64,000 nt of DNA, from contig OX596346.1 of the NCBI GenBank assembly GCA_951394405.1, forward strand, positions 1,302,001 through 1,366,000, written 5' to 3'. Numbering within the stretch: the stretch's first letter is position 1; the number at the start of each line of letters is the position of its first letter. The notes under the pieces are model-generated. The model worked only from the letters and a program-made list of their open reading frames with translations. It ran no database searches and was not told the origin of the DNA. Positions 1 through 11,845 of the stretch are shown here, piece by piece. Origin of the DNA: Coprinellus micaceus. Taxonomy: Eukaryota; Basidiomycota; Agaricomycetes; Agaricales; Psathyrellaceae. The translations under genes and the position numbers were made by a program.

Positions 1-597
1 ATTGAGGAACTTCTGGAGGTGTGTGAGTATCAAGGGGGTATGCACGCCGGCGGGTGGAGAGAAGCTTACGAAGGTGGATGGACTTGAAGAACGTGAACAC
101 TCGGCTTGGGGAAGGGAGGACTGCATCTCGTTCCTGCCGGGGCATCAACCTCACATCCAAAAAGACAATCCTTTCCTCAACTACTTACCTTCATCAGCCT
201 CGAGACCTCCTTCCTTACAAGCGGATCCATCACACGCCCAACATCCATAACCAGTGCGAGGTCATCAGGGCCGGCCAGCATAGATGCTGTTGTATAATCT
301 ACATAGTGCATCAGCACGAATTTCAGGGATTGAGACGTTGGATTGAAGATGAACACACCTTGAAACGCCCCTTCGAGTTTCCCTAGCGATTCGCGTGCTC
401 GAGCGCGGTGTGACAAAGCCCCAGAGTAGACAGCTTTGCCGCTTGAGCCGGCTATGGTCGGTGCCGTGAGCACCAGATAGTTCGTGTAGAACTCCTCTGC
501 CTCCGAAAAGTGGCGCTTAGAGTACAGGGCGTTTGCCTTGGATATGAACGCGTCTGCGTATTTCGCTTTGTCCTGTGTGTGGCCTTGAATATTAGAA

Positions 598-631
<34 letters not shown>

Positions 632-1404
632 CCCCGATGGGGGTATGAGAAACGCACCTCTCCCGACAGCATACCCAACTTCTCTATGCTCAAGTTCACA
701 TCCACCAACTTCTCCCCCACCTTCAGCTTCCCCCCAGGCTGTTGCATCTCCTGCACCCACCTCGCCACCCTCACCCTCCCCTCCTCCTTTACTACCCTCC
801 TCACCCTCTCCAAACAAAGCCCACCCCACCTCTTATAATAGGCTCTAAACTCCGGGTCCGACACAACGTCCATATACTTTACCCGGCTCTCGTCTCTTGC
901 TCTAACACCGATAAGGTAGTCAACCATCCTCTCGTTCGCCCTCTCAATCCTCCTTAACCTCTCCCTACTCGTCGTACCCTGAATGTCAAGTGCCTTGAGC
1001 TGGAGCACAGACTCCCACACCTCCCTCACACTCTCCTCGAATTCGTCTACCTGGGATCTGCAATACCAATTCTCGTGCCAATCCTCCCACACCTCTACGA
1101 GACCCCAATTCTGGAACACAACGAAAATGGCTAGGGAGACGAGGTATGGAAGACACGTCCACACGAAGAGGCCAATCTCGCTTTTTATGCTGGTGAGGAT
1201 TGACGTCGAGGGACGGCGGCCCGACGAAGGGCAGCACAGTTTACACCAGGAGTGGTGAGGACACTGAGCTTCGACGCAGTCGGTGCCTTCGCGGATGTGT
1301 GGCGCAAGACATGGGATGGAGAGGTGCGTGCAGGGTGGGCGGATAGGTCGAATCGAGGCGTCGAGGCAGGCATCTAGGAAGGTCGGGATGAGGCTGAGGA
1401 GCAT
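1..1404 (-). CDS. Hypothetical membrane protein with TPR-like segment, partial
   Basis: I do not recognise this protein. The gene reads leftward and is cut by the window start. Exons: 658-1404, 189-572, 70-133 and 1-12 (incomplete), all joined in phase by GT-AG introns. Residues 25-58 are rich in Cys and His without a clear RING or zinc-finger spacing. Residues about 78-98 are a hydrophobic membrane segment. A charged helical region follows. The second exon has a TPR-like stretch (SKANALYSKRHFSEAEEFY) and a second weaker helix pair. The first intron (573-657) contains a run of 29 A on the plus strand (T on the coding strand), just after the donor. It could be a membrane-anchored TPR protein, but the family is unknown. 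The C-terminus lies outside the window. Confidence 0.6.
601..629. repeat. Poly(A)/poly(T) run inside an intron
   Basis: Twenty-nine uninterrupted A on the plus strand. It lies in the first intron of the minus-strand gene, where it would read as a long polypyrimidine run between donor and acceptor. Length may be unstable or affected by sequencing slippage. Confidence 0.95.
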
Positions 1405-1949
1405 GATCTGTGGGATGTAAGCCGTAGATCGCGGGGAAAGAGCGAGGATCAGTGCAGCACTAAGACGATTATATGAGGTGTGGGCGACGCGAAGAGTGCA
1501 TATATGTAGTGCTGAGGAGGGGCCTGAAGCGGAAGTGGATACCTTGTACTTTGAAGGCGTTGTACTTTCTCCCTAGGCAACGCGACGGGCGCTTATTTTT
1601 GTGATGGCCGAGTGACGTCGTGAAGGCTTTTTCTCCGGGCGTCTGGCCCATTCCCTCGGCCCTGTGCGGAGGGCCATTTACCCTGCCTTTCCGCGTCAAT
1701 GGCTGGTTCAAGGGCAGGAGGAAAGGGACGTACATGTGGTCGCCTCGTTGCAAAGCTGAAGCTAGGGTCTAAAGGTGAAGACAAGTTCAATGGAATACAA
1801 CCCTCCTTCCCCCACGACTAGCTGTAGACTCCCAGTGGTAGAATAAAGTGATTTATATCGCGGGGAATAAGGAATGTACTGCGTCTACAAGATATGCATG
1901 CTGGGTCCACGAAAACCTCCTCCCTCTACGCCCTTTCTACCCTTAGTAC
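1405..1949. other. Intergenic: ATP3 3' flank and promoter of the leftmost gene
   Basis: No convincing coding sequence on either strand. The short open frames here lack codon bias and splice structure. It should hold the 3' UTR of ATP3 (minus strand) and the promoter of the leftmost gene. Confidence 0.5.
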
Positions 1950-3046
1950 CTACAAAGCGGAAGCACCAGTAATGATATCAACGAGCTCGTTGGTGATAGC
2001 GGCCTGGCGACCACGGTTGTACTGCATCTGGAGCCTGGAGATCATGTCGGTAGCGTTCTTGGAGGCGTTGTCCATGGCCTGCTGCCGGGCGGACTGCTCG
2101 CAAGCGTGGCCCTCGACGAGGGTGGCGAAGATCGCGTTGGCGAGGGAGAACTCGGCGAGGTCCTTGGTGGCATCGTCCTCGTTTTCGTAGGCCTTGAAGG
2201 AGTCTGGAACACCGGAAACGCGTGAGTTCATCTATCCTCGGTGCAGGAGCATGCGGCACGCACCAGAGGCGGCCAAAGCCTCGGGACCCTTGACGACCAT
2301 GGAAGCGGGCTCGTAGGAGATAGCCGACTGGAACTGGTTGTAGACGAGGACAACCGAGTCGTACTTGATACCGCTCTTGGTGATGAGGTCGGCGACGGAG
2401 GCAGCGTCCGCGAAGGTGGGGATGTCACGGCCGATCTGGTTGAAGGTCATGGCAAAGTTGTTGCCCCAAGTGCGAGCGAGCTGCATCTTGGACTTGTCAC
2501 CGATGACGAAGATGGGGGACGCGGGGTCGACGGTCTTGTCGTCGCCGGTGAGGGGGGTGTCGGGGTCGTGGGCGAAGGCGCGGCGGGTGGCTTTGGAGAC
2601 GGAGGAGTGGATACCGCCGCAGAGACCTTTGTCGGAGGAGATGACGATGAAGAGCTTGTTCCCGCCGGTCTGGTCGTTGGCGTTCTCGAAGACCTCTGAA
2701 CGAGAATACGGTTACGTTGATTCCGTTGGTCCTGCAATGTAATTACGCACCAGCGTTGGCCAACCCGTACTGCTTGCCAGCATGCATGGCGCGCTGGGCC
2801 TTTGCGAGCTTGGTCGAGGCAATCATTTTCATCGACTACACCCGTTCATTCCCTCATAAGCTACCCATCCTTCCAACATAGTTCCCCCTCTCGAACACGT
2901 ACCTTGGTGATTTTCTCAATGTTCCTTACGGACTTCAAGCGCAGCTCGATTTCACGGAGGGTGGCCATGTTGCGGGCCTGGGAGGGGGCGGCGCCCGACG
3001 CCTGGACGCGCGTGGCGGCACGGACGAGACTTTGGCGAGCAAGCAT
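1950..3046 (-). CDS. ATP3: ATP synthase F1 gamma subunit, mitochondrial
   Basis: Central rotor shaft of mitochondrial F1Fo ATP synthase, which couples proton flow to ATP synthesis at the inner membrane. Four exons: 2903-3046, 2751-2835, 2264-2695, 1950-2203. They sum to 304 residues, typical for the family. The N-terminus is a mitochondrial presequence rich in Arg/Ala/Ser (MLARQSLVRAATR). Then come the conserved N-terminal helix (LREIELRLKSVRNIEKITK), the SMKMIASTKLAKAQRAM block and the SSDKGLCGGIHSSV signature. The C-terminal helix contains ARQQAMDNASKNA and RQAAITNELVDIITGASAL, the family hallmark. A longer upstream in-frame Met exists, but the start at 3046 gives a proper presequence. Divergent from the eIF2 beta gene. 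Confidence 0.97.
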
Positions 3047-3219
3047 GTTGAGAGGGGAGGGGAACGACGAGGAGGGTGTGTCTGCCAGCAAAATCGGGCA
3101 CTCTCGGCGCACCCCAACTTCGTTCCCACGGGAACAGCACCGTGGGCAACTGGATTTGACTCTTTGATTTCAAGCTATCTGACTCAATATCACTACCACA
3201 CTTGATCTATACGACCACC
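3047..3219. promoter_or_regulatory. Shared divergent promoter of ATP3 and SUI3
   Basis: Only 173 bp separate the two start codons, which point away from each other. Both upstream regulatory regions must lie here or overlap the neighbouring 5' ends. No TATA box is seen, as is common for housekeeping genes. Confidence 0.6.
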
Positions 3220-4511
3220 ATGGCTGAACCTCTGTTTGACCCCAGTCTGAAGAAGAAGAAGAAGAAGGTCGTGTTCACTGAGGACCCGCTTGGTCCGGAG
3301 GCAGACCCCACCACCCCTGCTCCCGATACCATCGAGAGCACCACCATCAGCGGCGAGGCGGTCGACTTGGGCCCAAAGACCGCGCACGAGAAGGTCGCAG
3401 AGTCGGCGAAGGATGACGAGTTCAAGGCGATGTTTGGAGATGTGAAGAAGAAGAAAAAGAAGAAGGAGATTCCTCTTGACTTTGTGCGTTCGTTGACCGT
3501 GTTTCACGCGTATTGATTTCCAATCTAATCTTTCCTCTCATTTGTAGGGCGAAGACAACTCGGGGACTGCAACCCCCTCTGGCGAGGCTGCAGCCGAGGC
3601 AGGCGCTGACGACTTTGCCGATCTCAAAAAGAAGAAGAAGGGCAAGAAAGCCAAGACCGCGTTTGATCTCGATGCCTTCGAGAAGGAGCTGAACGAGTCG
3701 AAAGCCAAATCCGCAGGAGGAGATGGGGACGAGGAGGACGAAGATGGTGTCCCCGTCGACACCACACACCTCGACAACCTCGACGAGGCTGAGCTTGGTG
3801 AAGATCCCTTCGCCCAGCCCGACGCACCTGCGGGTATTGATGTTGGTACCGAGGCGTGGTTGGGCACCGATCGGGATTACACTTACCAGGAGGTGCGCAT
3901 TTCATTCTTCATTCATGAATCATGAAGTGTGGTAGTGGGGATATTAATGTCTGGCTTTACCTAGCTCCTGACAAGATTCTACAACTCCCTGCACGCCGCA
4001 AACCCTTCCCTCCTTTCCGCCTCATCAAAGAAACGCTACACCATCGCCCCTCCCCAACTCTTCCGAGAAGGAAACAAAAAGTCCATCTTCGCCAACGTCA
4101 CCGAAATATGCAAGAAGATGCACAGACAGGTCCGTTCTTTCCCTTCTCCACCACCCTGCCCTCCTCCCTCCCGTCCCTCACACACAACACTAACTCCCCT
4201 CCCCCCCACAGCCCGAGCACGTCATCCAATTCCTCTTCGCCGAAATGGGTACCACCGGCTCCGTCGATGGTGCCGGACGCCTCGTCATCAAAGGCCGCTT
4301 CCAGCAAAAACAAATTGAGAACGTCCTCCGTCGCTACCTCGTCGAGTACGTTACGTGCAAGACCTGCAAGTCGCCTGATACTCTCCTTGGTAAGGAGAAC
4401 CGTATTTTCTTCGTTACGTGCGAGAGCTGTGGGTCGAGGCGTTCGGTTAATGCGATCAAGAGTGGGTTCCAGGCCCAGGTTGGGAAGCGAAGTAAGAATA
4501 AGACCGGGTAA
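3220..4511 (+). CDS. SUI3: Translation initiation factor eIF2 subunit beta
   Basis: Beta subunit of the heterotrimer that brings initiator Met-tRNA and GTP to the 40S ribosome. Four exons: 3220-3483, 3548-3892, 3965-4129, 4212-4511; 357 residues, larger than the human and somewhat larger than the yeast protein. Three lysine-rich boxes in the N-terminal half, near residues 11-16, 76-82 and after 117, are the known docking sites for eIF5 and eIF2B epsilon. The C-terminal domain has the [14 protein letters not shown] motif and a C-x2-C...C-x2-C zinc ribbon (Cys307, Cys310, Cys328, Cys331). The start is the ACCACCATGG context at 3220. Splice phases agree throughout. Confidence 0.97.
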
Positions 4512-6382
4512 GGGACAGCAAGAGGACACGGATGAGGGAGAAAGGGGGCAGCCAGGAGAGGGTGCGGCGTATTTTTGCATGAGACTTGCCTGGATACGAT
4601 GCGATGCTTGTTACATTACGATGCCCATGATCATTTTCAATTTTCCCTTTCTCGAGCTACTGCTGTATCCCAGGACCGCTTCATGCTCGAGCTCCTCGAT
4701 AGAAGGTTCGAAGTCAGTGTACCTTCTCCGTTCGTCGAACTTCACTCCGAGCCTATTTTCCGCTTGTCGAACCGCGTTTGACATTCTGGCTAGCAACTTG
4801 TACAACAGGTTCAGGTGTACATCGGTACGCTCATCCAGGCGCTCGACAGCCGAAAGAAAAAAAGAAAAAAGGTCTAATCTACGGTGCATTATGGTGGTGT
4901 GAGGTATCGTTTCCATGCGAATGCGGAATGAATGCGTGCTATGCTACTTACCGAGTGCAGTGGGTATCTAGGAAGTTGCTAACAAATGGAAGAAGGTTGC
5001 GAAGTGAAGTGAAACAAATGCGAAGTGCGAGGTGCTGTTGAAGCTGAAGAAGAAGAAGAAGAGAAGAAGAAGAAGAGAAGAAGAAGAAGAGAAGAAGAAG
5101 AAGAGAAGAAGAAGAAGAAGAAGAACGCAGACAAGAACAACGGGTTCTGGTGGAGAAAACGAAGGTTAACAGAGCATAAACATAGAGTAAAAGGTCGTTC
5201 CAATAAATGGGTGAATGCAAAATGCGAAGATGAAGAATGAGGAATGAAGTACGTGAAGCAATAATGGTTAGGGATAGCGATTAGTGGATGCACCGTCAGT
5301 GTGGGTTTGGCACTGCGGATAGATAGGATGCGTGTAGTCTGTTGTCGATGCGTGTTGCGTGATAGTAGATGGGGGGATAAGGTAAACAGTCTGGGTCCGT
5401 GGGATGTAATCCAATGCGAAGGTGGATGATGGTGGTGATACAGATGGATGAGGTCCAATGCGACGTAAGGAGTGGAAGGATGAAGGAGGGGGTTGATTAA
5501 AAGAACGGGGTGCGTAGCCGGAGAAAAGGGAATAGAAATACTTTTCGATGCGTTATGCGTGCGATGTGTTGATAGTCGGGTAGAAGTGGGGGGTCGACGT
5601 GGGGGGTGAGCGGGTGAGATGTGGGGAATGGTTATATCGGAAGAGGCATGGGAGTTGGAATCCTAGGCGGGGTACTTGAAGAGCAAAGCTGATGGGGCGA
5701 CGGCGGTGGTAATAGGGGGCGACGAACATATATGAGTTGGGGCGAGACGACGGTGGTGACGTGATGCGGACGGGGACGACGATGAGGGTGACGATGACGA
5801 AAAGAACGGAGCCAGGTACGATCTTTCCTCCATAGATAAAAAGGGACAGAAAGCGAAGGAAATGGAAGGGAAGGATAGACGGAGGTAGGTAAGTGAACTC
5901 AAAAAGAAAAGGGGGGAGAAGAAACGGAATCACGGGGAACGGGAGACGGGATGAATCTCGAGTCGACGCGAATAAATAGAGTGGATCAAGAGCCCGAGAC
6001 AGAGACGACAGGGTCCGACCGAGGGATAACATAATGGAAAGGGAAGGTGGGGGAGAGGGGGGAAAGTGGAGCGAGGTAGAGAGGTAGAGACGGAGATAGA
6101 GGAGAGATGGAAGGAAGGAAGAAAGGGAAGAGCCAAGGCCGGAAAGTCCATCGAGACCGAGACAGGAACGGGATACTGTACAAAAAAGGGAGAGCGGGAG
6201 AAAGGAAAAGATGGAAGTAGGTACGGAAAGAAAGGAGGTAAGAAATGCGAGATTTGGATTTGGATTGGCATATGGGGGGAGGAAGGAAGGTACCATGGCA
6301 TCAAACGAACGCGTTTAGGGAAAGGAAAGTCGTCGTCACCTTGGAATCGTTACCAATCGTACACCATTCACTTCACTGCCAT
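4512..6382. other. Gene-free region with purine-rich strand bias
   Basis: About 1.9 kb between the eIF2 beta stop and the stop of the minus-strand transcription factor, so both 3' UTRs lie here. From about 4980 to 6300 the plus strand is strongly enriched in A and G, with GAA and GGGA runs. Long open frames on the minus strand (for example 5553-6296) consist mostly of Pro, Ser, Leu and Phe. I read them as a by-product of this bias, not as genes. Confidence 0.6.
5042..5125. repeat. GAA-type microsatellite with 16-nt higher-order period
   Basis: Repeated GAAGAAGAAGAAGAG-type units: runs of GAA separated by regularly placed GAG or AGA interruptions. Polypurine on the plus strand. It lies in the gene-free region downstream of eIF2 beta. 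Confidence 0.9.
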
Positions 6383-9300
6383 TCAAAACCCAGGGCTGAA
6401 CTCCGCGAATGCCCTCGCATCGAAGGTCCCATTGAACCTGTTGGTCCTCGAGTCCTCCGACGCAGCCCTGCGATGCAACGACATGTTGGGCGCAATCGGC
6501 GATCCGCCGCTCAAGAACTGCGACCCATAGAAACCGATGCCGTTCAGCCCACTCCCACTCGCCTCCGCGTTTCCATTCTCACCGCTAAAGCCGATCCCGG
6601 AACCACCCATGAACGAGGTCAAATCGAAGGACGACGCCTCAGGGGACGCTGCCTCAGTGGGGGGCTGACGCATGTCCTGCATCGACCCCACCGACTGTCC
6701 GATGGTGAAAGGACCGACGAACGGCGCGATGGATAAGTTCTGGTCACTAGGCATGGCAAAGTACCTCGACATCTCGAAGTTGTCGTAGTCGTAATGGCTG
6801 AAGTTCACAGCTTCTTCTCCTGTGCCAACGTCGAAAGAGTTGATCATGCCAAAGAGCGCCTCTTGGTCCAAGCTGACGCTGGTGCTGTTGTGCATTGCCT
6901 GCAGGGGGCTTGGAGGGGGCATCGACATCCTGTTCGGGTCCTGAAAGAACGAGATGGTAGGAGAACCAGTGGTTGGCGAAGCCCAACGGGCAGTGGGAGA
7001 GCCATGCGCGGGGTTCGGAGATGGAGCTTGTTGGGCTCCAATCGAGATGGGGGACCCGTGAGTTGGCGTAGAACGCTGCGGGGCACCAGTGGACCTTGAG
7101 CGAGGGCGGTTGATGGGGATAGGGGCAGAGCTCGAGGGTGAGGAGCTCCAAGGAGAGAGCATCTCTTGGCTGAAAGTCGCGTCCCCCATCTTGGTGTCAA
7201 CATCAAGGGCGGGGTGGACAGCAATGGTAGGAGAGTCGAGAGGAGCCTTCGTTGTGCTTCGGCTGCGGGAATCGGACGAGGGGTTGCTCGACTGTCGGGA
7301 GCGTCCCTTTCGGGAAGTCAGACTCAGTCGACGCGATGGGGGATTGGTGACGTAGGTGCCCCTTCGCTCGGTATCCACGTTGCCATTGGCGTTTCCGTTC
7401 CCATTGACCTTCTCTTTCGAGAGCAAGAGTCCTTGACGCTTCTGCATCGCAGGCTTGAGCTGCTCCTCCACCAGAGCCCTGAGGATGGACTCAATGTTCA
7501 GAGCGCACTGCCATGACTTTCCGATCTCGCGCAAGTAGCTGATGAGGAGCTTCAAGGAGTCGACGGAGTGCTTTAGCTCCTTATGAGCAACGCGAATGCC
7601 CGAGGTCGCCTGGACGCCTGAGAGCAGGTAGATAGTCCCTGCCGCGAACAAGGGCTGGATGAGGGTTATGGGGACATAGCGAAGGGTGTAGAGCTGCCGC
7701 CAAACACCCAAAAGATCCATGATATGTTCGGCCGAGCGCTTGCAGAGCTGTGAAGGAGATGAATATCAACGGTGTGGAACCACGGCATGCCCGCACACAC
7801 CTTGGAGTGGTCAATCGCCTTGTCCGAGCTGTGGATGACCTTAGGAGTCCGGTGAAAGTACGGCCGGTGAAGCAAAATGAACTGCCACCAATACGCCATA
7901 TGTACCTTCGCGCTCGAAGATGAGTGTATTGCGCAATGTGCTGAATATGGGCACTCACCATCAACTTGTGCGGGGTCGCCGTCATCTTGTTCTTCGGCGT
8001 CAAGTCGACCTCCGGGGAGAGTGAGGCCCTCCAAGTGTTGAGTTGCAGGCTAAATATAGGGTCAGAAGAGGATAGCTAAATGGGCGCAGCTGGACATACT
8101 CGATGTCTGTGATCATCTCGTCAATGACGGATTGGCGAACTTTACTAGTCTTGTTGATCCCGTTTCTAAGAAGGTGTGTAAGTTGGGGTCTCGGTGGTAG
8201 GGTAGGAGGACGAGAGGCACTTACACGACGTTCATGATACGCCTGGCTACCACGAGAAGTTCGCAGGTTGAAGCGAAAATCTTGGAGAGGTAGTTGGGCT
8301 GGGAGGGGATGCCGGAAGGAGGGTGGTGGAAGGGGAGTCCGTCGAGCTCAGAGTCGACGAAGGGGATGGGCATATCACGGAATTCAGACTCGGAGGGAGC
8401 TCGAACACAGAAGTCACGGCCGACGTAAAGTGACCAGTTGACGTCCTGTGCGAACGTCGTCCAGTAAGTCCAATACTAAAGTGAGAACGCAACGCTGTCA
8501 GTTAATCGAATCTGGGCGCTGACGAAAGGTGTCAACTCACCCTATCCAGAACGTCCGTCTTCTCGATGAGCCCGGACTCAACCCACTCCTGGCAGTCAAC
8601 GTCTAATCCTACTGGAGGGTTGTCAGAACGAGGGGTATACCAGAGCGAGGGAGAAACTCACAAGCTTGGCTCATCCTGGCGGCCATGCCAAAGAACATGA
8701 AGCCAAGAGTTTGGTCTCCTTGACTCGAGTGGAAGGTGGCGATGACGGAGAGCGCATTGACTGTCGCGAGGTTCGGCTTCGAAGACTCCGCCTCGACGTA
8801 CTTCTTCGCCTCGTCGGCGAAATACTGGCGGGCCTTATAGTCCCTGACGGCGGGATCGTCCGAGAACCCAAGGGCAAGGGCGAGGAGGGCGTTGTGAAGC
8901 ATCGGGCTGTAGTGAGCGGTCTTGGGACAGGGCTGTGACTTCGGGGTGGTTAATGCTCGGCACATGTCGCGGAGGAAGAGGGGTGGGACGACGCGAAGGC
9001 ACCACGATGTCACGAACTTGAAGAGGAGGTCCAAGGCCCTAAACGAATGTCAGCAGCTACAGGGAGGGAAGAAATACCGCGACGTACTTGTCATGTCCCC
9101 TACGATCTAGCGGGACTGCGCTCGGAAGATATCGAGACCAATCAAGGTCGGGATTATAGTGCGTCTCATCCGCCCCTTCCAACAGTAGCACATAAGTGTC
9201 GTCGGGGTCCTCGACGATAGCAGGAAAGCGGGAAGGGATGTTCTGGATGTCGACAGGACGGAATCGGAAGACAGAGGTGCTCCCGTAGGCCATCAAGCCA

Positions 9301-10013
9301 CCTCCTTCAATCAACTACCAATACCAGTCAGTACGGGTACCTCCGCAGTGGAATCCATGTACTCACCGTGAGCCGCTGTATAGGTGCGATCAAGCCATGC
9401 ATGGAGTTGTCGATGTCCTGGGTATCGGAGTCGTCTCCACCACCGTAATCGGTGGGATCGACATCGTCTAATGAACCCTCGAGGGCGGGCGGGCGACGTT
9501 GCAGGTACGAGGTGTCCAACCCTGCACCGCCATGCTCTTTCCGACACTTTTCGAGTTCTGAGAGGAGGTAGGCGTTGTAGTCCTCGGATGCGGTGAGGCG
9601 TTTCTTGAGGGACTCAAAGTACGCATCGGTCCTGTTCTTCCTCAACGGCGCTTGTTCTTTGGAGAAGGTACACTGTGATGATGGTGGTGTGAGTTCAAGC
9701 AAAGATCGACGCGGGCATGTCAATGATGACTCTGATGCTCACCTCGCCCTGTCGGTTGGAACTTTCGCAGGTAGCGCAAACTGGCCGCCGGCCATCGCAC
9801 CGGACTTTCCTGGTGAGGAGAGCAAGGGGGATCGGTTATTACAGGATATAACGTCGTGAACTCCCTGAAAGCTTACTTTGCTCGACATACACTACAGGCC
9901 TGTTGAACGTACGTTCCACGACCGCGAGCTTGGGTTTGGGGAGGGGGAGTGGGTCCGGCAACTTGCTGATCTGTGGCAGCGCCGGAGGGTGGTTGTAGCA
10001 GACTAGCAGGCAT
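6383..10013 (-). CDS. Zn2Cys6 transcription factor with fungal-specific regulatory domain (XlnR-like)
   Basis: Predicted nuclear DNA-binding regulator. Eleven exons: 9877-10013, 9743-9809, 9367-9672, 9088-9314, 8662-9038, 8541-8611, 8225-8475, 8100-8165, 7959-8049, 7801-7905, 6383-7747; 1020 residues, all phases consistent. The binuclear zinc cluster has Cys40, 43, 50, 57, 60 and 69 (C-x2-C-x6-C-x6-C-x2-C-x8-C) and is split by two introns. A short helical linker follows (RTDAYFESLKKRL). The middle is a fungal_trans-type domain with MLHNALLALALGFSDD and YWTYWTTFAQDVNWSLYVGRD, which resembles the XlnR/AraR regulators of plant-polysaccharide use. The last exon is long and low-complexity (Ser/Pro-rich), probably an activation or regulatory tail. 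The target pathway is inferred only from family resemblance. Confidence 0.9.
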
Positions 10014-11157
10014 ACAGAACGACTGACAAGGCTGGGACTGCCGTATTGGCAGGGATGGTGGTGGTAGAGACTAACGACTGGAATACTGATTACGAGGTTG
10101 TATGGTTCTTTCGGTGATTGGGTTATGTAGGTATGAGTCAGAGAAGGGAATAAGAGGGATTCCAGCGGCCGAAACCACTCCGCTTTTATGTGCGTGGGGG
10201 ATTGTGATGGTGGCACAAAGAAGGCAATGAGGCCGGTTAGATTCCGGCTGAAAGTGACCTGGAAATGAACGAATCGGCGGACGTGTAACACAGCACTAGG
10301 ACCCTTATGGGTCAAGTTAAGCGCTGAAGGCACGTTGCAGGGTTGCTCTCGTCGGAGTCTGGTAGAAACTGACCCAGAAGAGCATGGAGTAAGAAAGCTG
10401 TTGAGGCTTCAAGATCCATCTTATCAACTTCCGCATACCCGTAAGCGCTTCCCCGCAACCCGACGGCGTCATATTCCTTGTCAACTGGCAATCATGTAAT
10501 TCTCGAGAGACCGGAGAACACGAAGAGATAGGAGATTCCGCACCGGTAATTCGACTCTAAAGAGCCCAAGATGAAGGCACCCAATCCCGTAAGACGCTAG
10601 CCGCGGTTTCCGACCGTTGCTATTCCGACGATATGTGTGGCGATATGCCATCCCAAACAGGGAGGCGGAGAGATAAGGAATGGTGAAAGAGCACCGCCTG
10701 GCTGAACGCGGGGAAGTCGTGTCCTCTCGAGAAGGGATTAAAGCGGTAGGCGTGCTGATTTGCCGTTTACGACTTGATTCGGGAAGAGATGTAAAGGGAG
10801 ATCGTGAACAATAGGGCCTAGACTGCGGTGGACTGAAAGCCACATTAAACCGGTGTTGAGGCGCGTGATGCTACAAGCGGGCTTGAAGAGGTTTAAGTCG
10901 CGTTCGAACCAAGTCGACGCGGGATGGTCGGCGGTCATGAGGTCGAGGTTTGCCTTCTGTCTTCAGATCTGGGCTGCCTCGTGTGTGCGTTACAAATCCT
11001 AGGATGAGCGAATGAATCGGGTCACTGCATCCCTATAGGGGGGCATTCCAATGATTTTGGCAGAAGGGGGCGTTCTGGGTATTACTTGCAAATAGATGGA
11101 TATTATAATGGCCGTAGGAAACATGATAGGAAACCTCTAAACGACCTGGAACGGGGT
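10014..11157. other. Intergenic: upstream region of the Zn2Cys6 factor
   Basis: About 1.1 kb between the start of the minus-strand regulator and the stop of uL14m. Short open frames exist (for example 10481-10843 minus) but they show neither domain features nor splice structure. Presumably it holds the promoter and 5' leader of the regulator. Confidence 0.5.
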
Positions 11158-11637
11158 TCAGTACACGACAAACACGAAAGCCATCCTACTCACTCGGGGC
11201 GCAATAGACACAATTTTCGACCATCCCTTCAACCTCAAGTCCGAGCTAACAATCCCACCAATACGCGTCCCCAGCATTTCCCGCTTGTTGTTCAGCAGCA
11301 CGGCGGCGTTGTCGTCGAAACGAACCATGGTCCCGTCTGGCCGGCGGACCTGTTTCCGTGTCCGCACGATGACTGCTCTCCGAACGTCCCCCTTTCGGAC
11401 CTTGACAGCGTTGACGGATGCCTGGGTTGCGGCGGAAATTGGTCGTGCACGCTTCACGACGCACACAATCTCGTCCCCGACCGAGCCATGTCCATTGTTG
11501 ACCTTGTTTTTGAGGACGTTCACACACTCTACGAGGAGAGCGCCAGAGTTGTCGATAACCTATCGAAATTCAGTCACTTGAGAGTGCACATTCATCGACT
11601 ATGTACTCACATTGAGCGTGCCCTTGAGCCCAATCAT
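11158..11637 (-). CDS. MRPL38: Mitochondrial ribosomal protein uL14m (L14/L38)
   Basis: Large-subunit protein of the mitochondrial ribosome, homologous to bacterial L14. Two exons: 11611-11637 (27 nt, nine residues) and 11158-11559; 142 residues, normal for the family. The N-terminus [16 protein letters not shown] matches the universal uL14 start. Later blocks [28 protein letters not shown] and [12 protein letters not shown] are the expected L14 beta-barrel strands. GTRIGGIV is also conserved. The C-terminal tail is slightly extended. Divergent from hexokinase. Confidence 0.95.
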
Positions 11638-11845
11638 CGGTCTAGCAAGGAGAGGAGCAGGACGTGGAGGAAAATGTGAGAGCGCTGGCACCCGCGTCGA
11701 CGGCGACGATAGTCCGCGAATGTCAATTAGTTCCCACGCCAGGAATATTCACTCAGGACTCAGGAGGCGTCGACGTCGGTCTCTCCCGTTCAGCGAGTAC
11801 CATCGTCCACTCCATCTCCAGCTTCTTCCTCGAGAGCCTCCCAAA
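11638..11845. promoter_or_regulatory. Shared divergent promoter of MRPL38 and hexokinase
   Basis: 208 bp between the two divergent start codons. No clear TATA box was seen. The boundary on the hexokinase side depends on the choice of the 11846 start. Confidence 0.45.

Noticed and set aside
4611..4916. 101-codon minus-strand frame downstream of eIF2 beta
   Set aside because: Lies antisense in the likely 3' UTR, has no recognised features and no exon partner.
5553..6296. 247-codon open frame on the minus strand
   Set aside because: Composition is almost only Pro, Ser, Leu and Phe, caused by the purine/pyrimidine bias; it overlaps other long frames with the same property and has no domain or splice structure.
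10481..10938. Minus-strand frames upstream of the Zn2Cys6 factor
   Set aside because: They lack domain signals and cannot be joined in phase to the first exon at 10013.
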